Of a DNA stretch of 18,545 bases, positions 9,159 to 16,945 are shown one piece after another (position 1 is the stretch's first letter; every line of letters begins with the position of its first letter). The notes beneath the pieces were generated by a model. The model saw only the letters and a program-made list of their open reading frames with translations. It searched no databases and was not told the origin of the DNA. The translations under genes and the position numbers were made by a program. The DNA comes from Promethearchaeota archaeon. GTDB taxonomy: Archaea > Asgardarchaeota > Lokiarchaeia > Sigynarchaeales > SOKP01. The stretch spans positions 1-18,545 of the forward strand of contig DAOUUT010000035.1 of assembly GCA_030668025.1 (NCBI GenBank), in the 5' to 3' direction.

Positions 9159-10007
9159 ATGAGTAGCCCATTGAAGAAGTTTGAGGTTTCTTGCCCTAGA
9201 TGTGGAGTGGGAAGAGAAATATCAGTTCCAGAATCACTGTTTTCAGATAAAAAGTTTGGTACCGTTAAGATTAAAATACCTCAAGGAGCAGTGTGTAAAG
9301 AGCACAATTTCATCGTTTTTATTTCTATTAAAGGAAATATTGTTGGATACGACATAATTGACACTTCCGTATCTTTAGAGCAACAAGAGAAATTACCGAT
9401 TGATTTAATTAGTTTGACATTAGAGGGATTAATTGATGCATTTGGCTTCAATTGTGTTGCGGGTTTCATACACGCTAAATTATTCGATTACTCCTCCCGA
9501 ATTATTAGAAACGAAGAATTTAATCTCGACTTAAAACAATTAAACGAATTATTTGACAGATTAATCCCTATTAAGTATCAAAATTCGAATGTTATAACGG
9601 AAGAAGAATTTGACTCTTCTGTGTTTCCTAATCCATATTTTTACTATACTATGATTAAAAATAAACATTTAGACGCGTTTTTAATCAATAATCGTAAATT
9701 GGTTATCCAAGTGCCATGGCATACGCACTCTGATTTTGAAAAGTCTATATTAAGCAACGCTCTGGGTAAGAAAGATAAAAAAGAACAATTAAAGTATTTA
9801 GCGCTCTATATTAATCAATTTATAACCGATGTAGAATTTACTAAGTCGCTTTTAGAGAACGCTAAAAATATCAGCGAAAAAGAATTAATAAAAAAGTTAA
9901 AAGAAAAGTTAATAGTTTCTACGATCAATAAAAATCGAATCGTTTTAATAAAAGAATTTATTAGTAGACGAATTTCAAAGGATTTAAGTAATAAAATAAA
10001 GAACTAA
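9159..10007 (+). CDS. CxxC...CxxH zinc-motif protein of Asgard type, function unknown
   Basis: This is a 282-residue soluble protein with no known enzymatic motif. The N-terminal 70 residues contain CPRC (C12, C15) and VCKEH (C46, H49), a probable four-ligand zinc site, followed by an aromatic FIVFI strand and GYD (63-65). I recall this compact pattern (CPxC, IPxGxVCxxH, F, RGY-D) as common in Lokiarchaeial proteins of unknown function, but I cannot verify that here. The rest is mostly helical and charged, with the consecutive helices after residue 200 rich in lysine and glutamate. There are no membrane segments. It is preceded by a 240-base gene-free gap shared with the divergent peptidase gene and followed by a T/C-rich stretch. 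It might be a small-GTPase-linked or regulatory adaptor, but nothing in the sequence shows this. Confidence 0.75.
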   Translation: MSSPLKKFEVSCPRCGVGREISVPESLFSDKKFGTVKIKIPQGAVCKEHNFIVFISIKGNIVGYDIIDTSVSLEQQEKLPIDLISLTLEGLIDAFGFNCVAGFIHAKLFDYSSRIIRNEEFNLDLKQLNELFDRLIPIKYQNSNVITEEEFDSSVFPNPYFYYTMIKNKHLDAFLINNRKLVIQVPWHTHSDFEKSILSNALGKKDKKEQLKYLALYINQFITDVEFTKSLLENAKNISEKELIKKLKEKLIVSTINKNRIVLIKEFISRRISKDLSNKIKN

Positions 10008-10012
10008 TTTCA

Positions 10013-10026
10013 TGATTAATTAATCA
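10013..10026. repeat. 14-base perfect palindrome
   Basis: TGATTAATTAATCA lies six bases after the zinc-motif gene and is followed by a T/C-rich tract (10027-10055). It may belong to the 3' end of that gene or to regulation of the aldolase. It is AT-rich, so chance is quite possible. Confidence 0.3.
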
Positions 10027-10164
10027 CTTTCTTTACCTTCTCTTCTTTACTTCTTTAAAGACATTGCTTTTCTATGCAAAAGTACAAAAAAGATAATTAA
10101 TTAATAATTCTCATAATTTAACAATGCAATAATTTAATTGAAAATCAAATAAAGTGAATTAAAT

Positions 10165-10836
10165 ATGGATTGGGGAATGCAAAATCGATTAGCAAGGATT
10201 ATCAAACCTAAGTCTGGGCGTTGTGTAATGCTTGCCGTCGATCATGGATACTTTGGTAATATACCTGGTCAATTGAAATGTTTTGGAGATCTAAATCCGT
10301 TATTTCAATATGCTGATGCTTTAATGCTTACTCGGGGGATGTTAAGAAGTTGTGTTTCCGCTGATTTTGATATTCCGATAGTATTAAGAGTATCGGCTGG
10401 AGCTAGCATGCTAAAAGACCTTTCAAATGAAGAAATTAATGTAACTATTGAAGATGCCATAAGATTAAATGTTTCAGCAATAACTTGCTCTATTTTTGTT
10501 GGTGGAGAGTTTGAAAAGCAAAGTTTAATGAATTTATCGAAATTAGTAAATTGGGGGCAAGAATATGGAATTCCTACCTTAGCGGTCACCGCTGTTGGTA
10601 GGGAAATGGTTAGAGATCACCGTTACTTAGGAATGGCTAGTAGAATGGCCGCGGAGTTAGGTGCTACATTTGTAAAAACATACTATTGTGAGAACTTTGA
10701 AAACGTCACAAGTATTTGTCCTGTACCTGTAGTTATTGCGGGAGGGAAAAAAACACCGGAGAGAGATGCTTTACAAATGGCAAAGAATGCTATTAAGGCT
10801 GGAGCTGTCGGCGTAGATTATAATTATTATTCATAA
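10165..10836 (+). CDS. lsrF: LsrF/DhnA-type class I aldolase, N-terminal 218 residues of an interrupted gene
   Basis: The translation matches, almost motif for motif, what I recall of Escherichia coli LsrF (3-hydroxy-5-phosphonooxypentane-2,4-dione thiolase) and archaeal DhnA-type Schiff-base aldolases. Examples are [11 protein letters not shown] (2-12), LAVDHGYF (23-30), MLTRGMLRS (54-62), MVRDHRY (148-154), the catalytic lysine K171 in VKTYY, and the phosphate-binding [10 protein letters not shown] (191-200). The substrate in this organism is not known. After V217-D218 the frame runs into five foreign codons and a stop. The second phosphate-binding motif (MGRN) and the last helix are therefore missing from this frame, and they continue in another frame at 10851. 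A barrel without them should not be functional. The ATG follows an in-frame stop at 10150-10152, so no longer start exists. The gene is either split by an intron-like element or newly broken. Confidence 0.88.
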   Translation: MDWGMQNRLARIIKPKSGRCVMLAVDHGYFGNIPGQLKCFGDLNPLFQYADALMLTRGMLRSCVSADFDIPIVLRVSAGASMLKDLSNEEINVTIEDAIRLNVSAITCSIFVGGEFEKQSLMNLSKLVNWGQEYGIPTLAVTAVGREMVRDHRYLGMASRMAAELGATFVKTYYCENFENVTSICPVPVVIAGGKKTPERDALQMAKNAIKAGAVGVDYNYYS

Positions 10837-10848
10837 TTATAAGCGCAC
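10817..10848 (+). other. 32-base hairpin-forming insertion in the aldolase gene; candidate bulge-helix-bulge intron
   Basis: Removing these 32 bases joins GTAG to ATATGGGA and restores [11 protein letters not shown]. The excision window is ambiguous by two bases (10817-10848 to 10819-10850). Bases 10818-10827 pair perfectly with 10833-10842 (10 bp, five-base loop). Next to this stem is a three-base bulge AGA (10815-10817), then a four-pair helix of GCGT (10811-10814) with GCGC (10843-10846), including one G-T pair, then ACA (10847-10849). Cutting after the second base of each three-base element gives exactly the excision needed. This resembles an archaeal bulge-helix-bulge intron lacking a solid outer exon helix (only one wobble pair is seen). 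The alternative is an ordinary disabling insertion or an assembly error. Confidence 0.35.
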
Positions 10849-10850
10849 AT

Positions 10851-10979
10851 ATGGGAAGAAATATCTTCCAATCTGACAAGCCCATCGGTATGATTAAAGC
10901 AGTTAGAGCTATTGTACATGAAAATGCTTCAGTTGACGAAGCTTATGAAATATACCAAAAAGGTCCAGTTGGCCTTTAA
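10851..10979 (+). pseudogene. lsrF: C-terminal 42 residues of the interrupted LsrF-type aldolase
   Basis: The frame opening at ATG 10851 begins [11 protein letters not shown] and ends NGxPVGL-like (KGPVGL). It corresponds to the last beta-alpha unit of LsrF, including the GR phosphate-binding loop and a C-terminal helix ([19 protein letters not shown]). It lies 14 bases after the stop of the upstream part, in the +2 frame relative to it. Without splicing or some other recoding it would be a separate, non-functional 42-residue fragment with no ribosome site of its own. With the 32-base insert removed, the whole protein would be 260 residues, a normal core length. Its sequence shows no further damage, which argues that either the break is recent or the tail is still used. 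Confidence 0.8.
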
Positions 10980-10980
10980 A

Positions 10981-10996
10981 TTTTTTTTTTTTTTTT
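10981..10996 (+). terminator. T16 transcription terminator after the aldolase tail
   Basis: A run of 16 T begins two bases after the tail's stop codon, followed by CA and six more T. It is positioned to end a transcript that includes both the aldolase body and the tail, consistent with one transcription unit across the insertion. Confidence 0.6.
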
Positions 10997-11059
10997 CATT
11001 TTTTAAAAACTCATTTCTTGAATTATTAATCATAGATTGCTCAGGTAACCACTAAACAT

Positions 11060-11089
11060 TAAAAAGGAATAAAAAAAGAAAAAATAAAA
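11060..11089 (-). terminator. T-rich terminator of the large binding-protein gene (minus strand)
   Basis: The plus strand is almost pure A here, so the minus-strand transcript would carry several T tracts just past the stop codon at 11092-11094. Together with the T16 run of the convergent aldolase it fills the gap between the two 3' ends. Confidence 0.45.
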
Positions 11090-11091
11090 CT

Positions 11092-14000
11092 TTAAGTGAT
11101 TTTTTTGATAAAAATGCTCAGAAACTTCTTTCCAATTATTTTTGCGCCTTCATAGATTAATTCTTTTCTATCAATTTCTCCGCTTTTATATTTATCCCAG
11201 ACATGTCTTATTCTTTCCCAATCATAACCAAGGTGTTTTATCAGATATTCTTCAAGGTTTTCTATTTGAGATATAGCATTTTCGATTTCTTTTGAGTATT
11301 CTAATATGAGTTCATTAATGCTTTTTAATTCTGTACATTTAGTATTTATGTCTGTTAATAAATCAATCAATTTTCCTTCTTTATCACTCATCGTTTTTAT
11401 TATTAATTTTGTATTATGCTCTGCAATTCTTTGCATCGCAATAGATAATCCGACATCTTCTTTATCGTACTTGCCTTCAGCATAACCCTTTATATTCCTA
11501 TAATTTGAATCATGGGGTTCAGGAGTTTTTTCAAGAATATGAAAATTACTGTTCTTTAAAATAGTGACGAGCTCTTTTTCAAGTTTTAAAGGATTCATAT
11601 CACATTCCATTTCAATTTTTTTTTCCTGCATAAATGCTGTTTTATGCTCGTATTGTTGTTTAGAGATTATTTTGGGAACCAAGAGATTGCAGACATATGT
11701 GATTTCGAAAGGATCAATAATAATTGTTCTAATTTTTCCTTTATAATCTCTGAAAGAAACAATACTCTCTATTTTATTTCCAACGCAACTCTGAGCGGCA
11801 GCAAATTTAAATGTAGGACTAATATATGAACCTTGGCTTAAATCTGAAATGTTGTATACCTTATTTGACTTAAGATCCAAGCCTGGCGGTACCGAAGTTA
11901 TTATGACTTGAATATTCGAGATAACAAATTCTGATTGATTTGTAACTTTTACTTTATATTTGAAAATACTCAGATCTGCTTCGACTGACCAATCACCTCC
12001 CCTTAAAATCTTAATATCTTCTAATTCGAATTTGGTAATAGGGATTTGTTTTTCCGCAACTTCAGCCCTTGGCATTACTTTCTCTTCTAATTCTACTTTT
12101 TCTGTTTCTATTGGTAATATTAGACTATACAATTGCTTTTTATATTTAACTATTGTCTCATTTACCTCAGATTCTTTTACTTCGATCTTTTCAACTTTTT
12201 CGGCAAGATTGTAACCTAAAGCAACATCTTTAGCTTTTTCGAATTGAGTTAAAGAATCTTTTAACCTCTCTATGGCATCATTATATTTTTGTTCTTTAAT
12301 AAATTCATTAGATTTTGAAATGTATGTATTTCCTTCATTGAAAATAATCTCAACCTCCATGTTATGGATAGTCAAATCTACATTTTCGATTTGATCATCA
12401 ATCATAGGGACTAGATTAGGATTAAAAATATTTGCTTCTTTCTTTGCGTTATTTAAAGGATCAATTGTTTTTTCGTATAATTTTATAGCTTTCTCAAGCT
12501 CTCCCGCTTCTTTAGCAGCTATAGCTTCTTCATTCAAATTACTAACTTGTTTAATGAATTTTTCAAATATCTTCGCAGCAGCGCTGGCTTTTTCTTCTAT
12601 TTTTGCTAATTCTTTAGCTCTCGCTTTTTCTTTTTTTTTAGGCACCTCTATTTTTTTGGGTTTAAGTGGTTTCTTCTTCTTTTTAATTATTACATAGCTT
12701 ATGATAGAAACGATTCCTATAACACCGATTACTAGTCCAATTATCATAATTAATTCAAGGGGAAATGGTGCTAAAGTCACCGTAATTGTAACTGTATCTT
12801 GGTAAGTGCCTCCTAAACCATCAATGGCAGTTATGGAATAGCTATAACTACCTTCACTTAAACCATCCACATTAATCGTTATCGCAACTCCAGAACTCCA
12901 AGATGTTGAGGATTGAATTAAATCTCCATCTCTATAAATAGTATAAGTGGGATTGGAAACAGATGAATCATATATAGTCCATGATATTTCATTACCTTCT
13001 GAACCTTGTACATATGAAAATTCACCTGGAGGTGAGGTACATGTTGGAGCATAGTTCAGAACAGTTACATCCACCTGATCTTGAATAATACCCCCATATC
13101 CATCAATCACTATAATGGTATAATTATATGCGTTTATACTTAATTCATCTATAGCGATTGTTATTTCAGCTCCAGAGGCCCATGTCTGGTTTCTAAGTTC
13201 AAATCCATCTCGATGTATAGCATAAGAGTGATTCTCATAATATAGGTCCGTTATAGTCCAGGAGATCTGATGCCCAGTTGTGCTATAATCATAAGTAACA
13301 TCTGAAGGATGAGTAATATCACAATCTGAATAAAATCTATTCCATACGCATGAGTAAAAGTATAATATGTTCATAGCGTTTTGTTGAAAACCGGTTAAAT
13401 ACTGGTCATACGCGTGATAAACATATGGAACATAACCCCACGCCCATGGACGATCTTCTTCGATGAGAAGTTCTTGAATCCTGTCATAAAGAGCTTCTCT
13501 TGCAACTGGATCTGTTTCTGAAAGGGCTGCTTCCATTAAAAGTTGTACGTTATCGTTCAAATCTAGTGGATCTCTGCCTGCTTCTATTGCTGCAGTATAC
13601 CCATTATATTGAGCACCATTAGCAACAATTGATCTATTGGTAAATAACGGATTAATGAAGTTGCTTGGGTCGTTATAGTCTGGACCCCAGCCAATCCAAT
13701 AGAGTTGGAGCATGTTTCTGTGCCGACCGCCCGATTCATATAATCGATTGAGAAATTCTCCCCATGTTATACCGGCATCTTCTACTCTTATTCCAATTTT
13801 TGTCATATTATCTTGTAATAAGACTAAGATATCTTCTCGTAATTGGTTTCCGATGTTATAGGTATAATTATACGTAAGAAATGGAGCTGTAATTTCCTGG
13901 GCAATCCATTGAGCGTCGTTATAAATATCAAATCCAGTGCCAAATCCCATTGACTGCATCACTAATCTCGCGCGCGTGAAATTTAATATGGGAACATCAA

Positions 14001-15090
14001 AAGTATCGTTAGAATATAAAATTCCGTTAGGAATTGGCGACATCGACCTTTCAGCGTTTTTCTCCAATAAAACATTTAGAATGTAATCGTAATCGATAGC
14101 GTAAGAAATTGCTTCCCTTATAGTGCGATTAATCTGTTGGTTATTCATCCCCAAATAATAGATTGCGGTGCTTAAGGTACTGGTATTTAAAAATGTAATA
14201 TTAGGATCCTCCTCAAAATCATCCAACATTGAAAATAAAGGAGCGTCTAAGAAATGAATTGTACCGTTCAACAAAGCATTATTTCTATGATAAATATCGT
14301 TAAACGCATGAAATATCATTGTGTCTATATTTGCTCGTCCGTTCCAATAATCATCATATGCGTGGAGATGTGCAAAAGTTTCGTTTTCTATCCCATCAAA
14401 TACAAAAGGACCTGTTCCAACTAAGTCTCCTGTAGTAGCGTTAATGTTTTCATTAAAAGGAGTTGAGGTTGGTGATAAAGCAAATGATGCTGGGAACGTC
14501 AATAATGCTTGAAATGGCCTATATTGTCGATTTAACACAAATTTTATCTCTAAGTTATCAATAATTTCAGTTCTGTTGATAATTGGTAATGTTTGATCTA
14601 AAGCAAAATCATAATATTCATATAATTCATATGCCAAAGCAGAACCAAGTCCGCCTAAATTCTCTAATCTATCAAAACACCATTGAACTGCTGAAGCATT
14701 AAAAGGGGTACCATCATGGAAATAAACATTAGGTCTAAGCAAAACAGTATAGTTTAAAGAATCAGGAGACCATGTTCCATCTGCAGCAGCTAGGTTAGCG
14801 ATTATAGAAAAAGAAGGATCCGATATGTTATATGCGAATAATCCCTCACAGACTTGGCCAATTATATCCAATTCATTTGCAACCCATGAATTTTGAGGAT
14901 CAATACTTTCAAATGGAGAAGTCCCAATAATGAATGGAGATCTTGCGTAACCATTACTAATCTCTGGATTTAAATCAAGTAAATATATATATTCTGAGTT
15001 TATTGGAGTCATATTCACCAAGAACGAAAAAGGGAATAATAGTAGTATGAAATTTAACAATAACAAAAGAAATAAATGGCTTTTTTTCAT
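11092..15090 (-). CDS. Membrane-anchored peptide-binding protein (SBP family 5) with Ig-like repeats and large cytoplasmic tail
   Basis: This has 1332 residues from the ATG at 15090. Domains in order are as follows. A signal/anchor helix lies at about 5-25. A DppA/OppA-type solute-binding domain spans about 47-592, with family signatures YTVLLRPNVYFHDGTPFNA and VGTGPFVF and a later REAISYAIDYD. Two tandem beta-sandwich repeats of about 85-90 residues (595-678 and 681-773) each carry ISWTI, a YRDG/HRDG turn, and a closing DGxGG. A transmembrane helix at about 777-801 is followed by a strongly basic stretch, a long helical/coiled-coil region (827-997), a beta-rich domain (about 1017-1132), an alpha/beta domain (about 1137-1257) and a helical end. 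Many NxS/T sites lie in the outer part. No ABC permease or ATPase of the Dpp type lies beside it, so a receptor or surface-sensor role seems at least as likely as transport. Confidence 0.85.
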   Translation of the reverse strand: MKKSHLFLLLLLNFILLLFPFSFLVNMTPINSEYIYLLDLNPEISNGYARSPFIIGTSPFESIDPQNSWVANELDIIGQVCEGLFAYNISDPSFSIIANLAAADGTWSPDSLNYTVLLRPNVYFHDGTPFNASAVQWCFDRLENLGGLGSALAYELYEYYDFALDQTLPIINRTEIIDNLEIKFVLNRQYRPFQALLTFPASFALSPTSTPFNENINATTGDLVGTGPFVFDGIENETFAHLHAYDDYWNGRANIDTMIFHAFNDIYHRNNALLNGTIHFLDAPLFSMLDDFEEDPNITFLNTSTLSTAIYYLGMNNQQINRTIREAISYAIDYDYILNVLLEKNAERSMSPIPNGILYSNDTFDVPILNFTRARLVMQSMGFGTGFDIYNDAQWIAQEITAPFLTYNYTYNIGNQLREDILVLLQDNMTKIGIRVEDAGITWGEFLNRLYESGGRHRNMLQLYWIGWGPDYNDPSNFINPLFTNRSIVANGAQYNGYTAAIEAGRDPLDLNDNVQLLMEAALSETDPVAREALYDRIQELLIEEDRPWAWGYVPYVYHAYDQYLTGFQQNAMNILYFYSCVWNRFYSDCDITHPSDVTYDYSTTGHQISWTITDLYYENHSYAIHRDGFELRNQTWASGAEITIAIDELSINAYNYTIIVIDGYGGIIQDQVDVTVLNYAPTCTSPPGEFSYVQGSEGNEISWTIYDSSVSNPTYTIYRDGDLIQSSTSWSSGVAITINVDGLSEGSYSYSITAIDGLGGTYQDTVTITVTLAPFPLELIMIIGLVIGVIGIVSIISYVIIKKKKKPLKPKKIEVPKKKEKARAKELAKIEEKASAAAKIFEKFIKQVSNLNEEAIAAKEAGELEKAIKLYEKTIDPLNNAKKEANIFNPNLVPMIDDQIENVDLTIHNMEVEIIFNEGNTYISKSNEFIKEQKYNDAIERLKDSLTQFEKAKDVALGYNLAEKVEKIEVKESEVNETIVKYKKQLYSLILPIETEKVELEEKVMPRAEVAEKQIPITKFELEDIKILRGGDWSVEADLSIFKYKVKVTNQSEFVISNIQVIITSVPPGLDLKSNKVYNISDLSQGSYISPTFKFAAAQSCVGNKIESIVSFRDYKGKIRTIIIDPFEITYVCNLLVPKIISKQQYEHKTAFMQEKKIEMECDMNPLKLEKELVTILKNSNFHILEKTPEPHDSNYRNIKGYAEGKYDKEDVGLSIAMQRIAEHNTKLIIKTMSDKEGKLIDLLTDINTKCTELKSINELILEYSKEIENAISQIENLEEYLIKHLGYDWERIRHVWDKYKSGEIDRKELIYEGAKIIGKKFLSIFIKKIT

Positions 15091-15095
15091 GATTT

Positions 15096-15099
15096 TCAC
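15096..15099 (-). promoter_or_regulatory. GTGA ribosome site that favours the ATG at 15090
   Basis: The minus strand reads GTGA five bases before ATG 15090. An in-frame GTG at 15099 could be read as a start three codons earlier, but it coincides with this element. GTGA matches the GGTGA part of the archaeal anti-Shine-Dalgarno complement and also occurs just before the starts at 4187 and 10165. Confidence 0.4.
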
Positions 15100-15503
15100 T
15101 AAATTTAGTTTTAAATAGTTTTTTACAGAAATGTAATTAAAAGATAATATTATAATCTAATATTTAACAATTTTGTTAAGCTTCTCCTTATTTAAATATC
15201 AATATGAGGTTAGAAAAAAGATTATCAAGTTTTCATTCCAAATAATGCATTAAGTCAGTATTTCAAACATTTCTTTCAAGTTATTAGAAAATTGCTAAGG
15301 AATTTAATAATTTCCTTTGGATGATTATCATAATATTTGGTAAATTTATGCCAATTTACATTCTATTGTAAACTATAAAAACTAAAATTAGAATAATAAT
15401 ATAATAAATTGAATCTAAGAAGGCTTGTAAAATGATAGAAATAAGTTATTAAATCCTTTTTAATTCTTTTTTATAGTTAGAACATCTACACTTTAAATTA
15501 CTT
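15100..15503. other. 404-base gene-free AT-rich region
   Basis: I see no coding frame, RNA gene or mobile-element end here. It must hold the promoter of the large minus-strand binding-protein gene and, formerly, that of the decayed gene at 15504. The only structured element noticed is the inverted repeat at 15164-15179. Confidence 0.5.
15164..15179. repeat. Inverted repeat, possible operator of the binding-protein gene
   Basis: TTAACAA and TTGTTAA are perfect 7-base arms separated by TT, about 75 bases upstream of the start at 15090. Position and symmetry would suit a dimeric repressor. AT-rich context makes chance possible, and no second copy was seen. Confidence 0.25.
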
Positions 15504-15868
15504 ATGAAAAACATTAAAATCCTAAATATGTCTGATATTATCCTCCTAATTCATCAAATTAGACCCCCGCATTACTTTTCTTGTTGTGATGGCCTTATTG
15601 TTTTACCTAAAAAAGGTAGAAACTCTGAAGCGATAGTCCTCGATATAAATGTTGAACCGAGTTGATTGTCAAGATTAACGAACATTTTAGACCTGTGTCT
15701 GATTAAATTTGTACTCATGGTCATATGGACCATAAAGCACATATCCATCAGTGGGAGACAATTGGAGCTAAAATTAGAATGATTCAAGCAGTAAGAGCAA
15801 TAGTTCACGAAAATGCTTCAGTAGATGAAGCATATGAAATCTATAGTAATGGTCCAGTAGGATTATAA
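15504..15868 (+). pseudogene. Chimeric remnant: MBL-fold hydrolase N-terminus joined to an LsrF C-terminal tail
   Basis: From ATG 15504 the frame reads a diverged copy of the N-terminus of the hydrolase at 15978: LLIHQI, CCDGLIVLPKKGRN and AIVLDINVEPS against LLVHQI, RCDGLIKLPERGVN and AIIIDLNIES. It then meets TGA at 15663. The match continues in another frame from 15662 (LIVKINEHFRPVSD), passes a TAA at 15704, and resumes ICTHGHMDHKAHIHQW, keeping the metal motif HxHxDH, up to about 15775. From there the same frame switches to [20 protein letters not shown] and ends SNGPVGL, the LsrF tail, with a stop at 15866-15868. One frameshift and one stop show it is dead as a hydrolase. The join implies deletion between a hydrolase gene and an aldolase gene downstream of it. 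Confidence 0.85.
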
Positions 15869-15882
15869 TTTTATTTTTTTTT
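15869..15882 (+). terminator. T-tract following the chimeric remnant
   Basis: TTTTA followed by nine T directly after the LsrF-type stop codon resembles the T tract after the aldolase tail at 10981. It was probably inherited with that tail. Confidence 0.4.
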
Positions 15883-15911
15883 ATTTATATTTATTTTATG
15901 AATATTTTGCG

Positions 15912-15929
15912 TTAAGAATAAGTTCTTAA
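15912..15929. repeat. Inverted repeat upstream of the hydrolase gene
   Basis: TTAAGAA and TTCTTAA (7-base perfect arms, four-base spacer) lie about 49 bases before the hydrolase ATG, in the expected promoter-to-leader zone. It could be an operator or a small hairpin, or chance in AT-rich DNA. Confidence 0.25.
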
Positions 15930-15977
15930 ATATTTCATAATTTTCCTTTATAATTACTATAGAGGTTACACTCGCTA

Positions 15978-16940
15978 ATGTCTTTACCCAATATTGATAA
16001 TCTTCAAATTTCTAAGGTTACTAAGAATTTATTATTAGTTCATCAAATCAAAGCATCAGCCGTCTTTACAAGGTGCGATGGTTTAATTAAACTACCCGAA
16101 AGGGGTGTAAATAGGAACGCTATTATCATAGATCTTAATATTGAATCACAGTTTGCAAATATCATATACGATTCGTTTAAGCCCATTACGGATTACATAT
16201 GCAGTCATACACATTTAGATCACGCAGCCCATGTACATGTTTGGAGCGAAAAAGGAGTAAATATATATGCTCCTGTTCCAGAACATACGAATTTGTTAGA
16301 TAGTTATAATTTTTTAAATAACTTTGGATTCTTAGAGGAGCTTGACTTAGAAACTGGAATGAGCTTTGTTAATTCAATGGGTTTTAAAAAATGTAGTGAA
16401 GTTATTTCATTTAAACCCGGTGATACATTAAAATTCGATAATTTCGAACTGCAAACCATCTCTTTTCCAGGGCACTCCTTAGGTCACATTGGATTTTTTT
16501 TTCCTTCCGAAAAAATTTTACATATAAGTTGTATGGGATTTGACCAAACTCAACCAGGAGTAAATGGTTTTGGCCCTTGGTATGGTTTTAGGGATTGCTC
16601 TATTGAGCAGACAATCAAGGATATTCATCTTGCTGAAGAACTATTTCTTAAGAAAGCAACTCAATTAACTTCGAGTCATTCTTACATAGTTAAAAATCCC
16701 GATAGAACACCGTTTAATTATATGAGAAAAAAAATAGAAAAAAATCAAGAAAAAGTTAATTTTGCTCTTAAAACGTTTGATCATAAACTTACAATTGGCG
16801 AAAAAACAGAAGCATTGCTTAAATTAGATATATTTTTTCCTAAAAGAAAAATGAAAGGAGCAATGCTAAAAATTTACGCTTTTTGGGAATCTTGGATAAT
16901 AAGAAAGCATATTGAAAGAAGCATAAGAAAAGATCTATAA
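15978..16940 (+). CDS. Metallo-beta-lactamase-fold hydrolase
   Basis: This 320-residue soluble metal-dependent hydrolase of the glyoxalase II/MBL superfamily carries the metal motif HTHLDH (H77, H79, D81, H82), a second histidine in PGHSLGH (H166), a likely bridging D189 in GFDQ, and a late histidine H234 in SSH. The segment GFGPWYG (197-203) after the bridging aspartate and a basic helical C-terminus (about 245-320) lie outside the core fold. The substrate cannot be read. The start is supported by GAGGT at 15962-15966. It follows a dead paralog at 15504 and ends five bases from the convergent dehydrogenase. The pseudogene indicates that relatives of this enzyme once stood directly before an LsrF-type aldolase, a hint that the two act in one pathway. 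Confidence 0.9.
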   Translation: MSLPNIDNLQISKVTKNLLLVHQIKASAVFTRCDGLIKLPERGVNRNAIIIDLNIESQFANIIYDSFKPITDYICSHTHLDHAAHVHVWSEKGVNIYAPVPEHTNLLDSYNFLNNFGFLEELDLETGMSFVNSMGFKKCSEVISFKPGDTLKFDNFELQTISFPGHSLGHIGFFFPSEKILHISCMGFDQTQPGVNGFGPWYGFRDCSIEQTIKDIHLAEELFLKKATQLTSSHSYIVKNPDRTPFNYMRKKIEKNQEKVNFALKTFDHKLTIGEKTEALLKLDIFFPKRKMKGAMLKIYAFWESWIIRKHIERSIRKDL

Positions 16941-16945
16941 ATAAC

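Noticed and set aside
10819..10850. Tiny transposon or MITE footprint at the aldolase break
   Set aside because: No target-site duplication longer than the two bases AT is present, and I noticed no second copy of the insert in the window.
10816..10853. Translational bypassing (ribosome hopping) across the aldolase insert
   Set aside because: Hopping needs matching take-off and landing codons. Here GAT precedes the gap and CAT precedes the resumed ATG, so the same tRNA would not pair well at both. Splicing or inactivation explains the data better.
15572..15808. Minus-strand open frame of 78 codons
   Set aside because: It lies opposite the hydrolase/LsrF remnant, whose plus-strand translation has clear homology. 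The minus frame has no family resemblance and no ribosome site.
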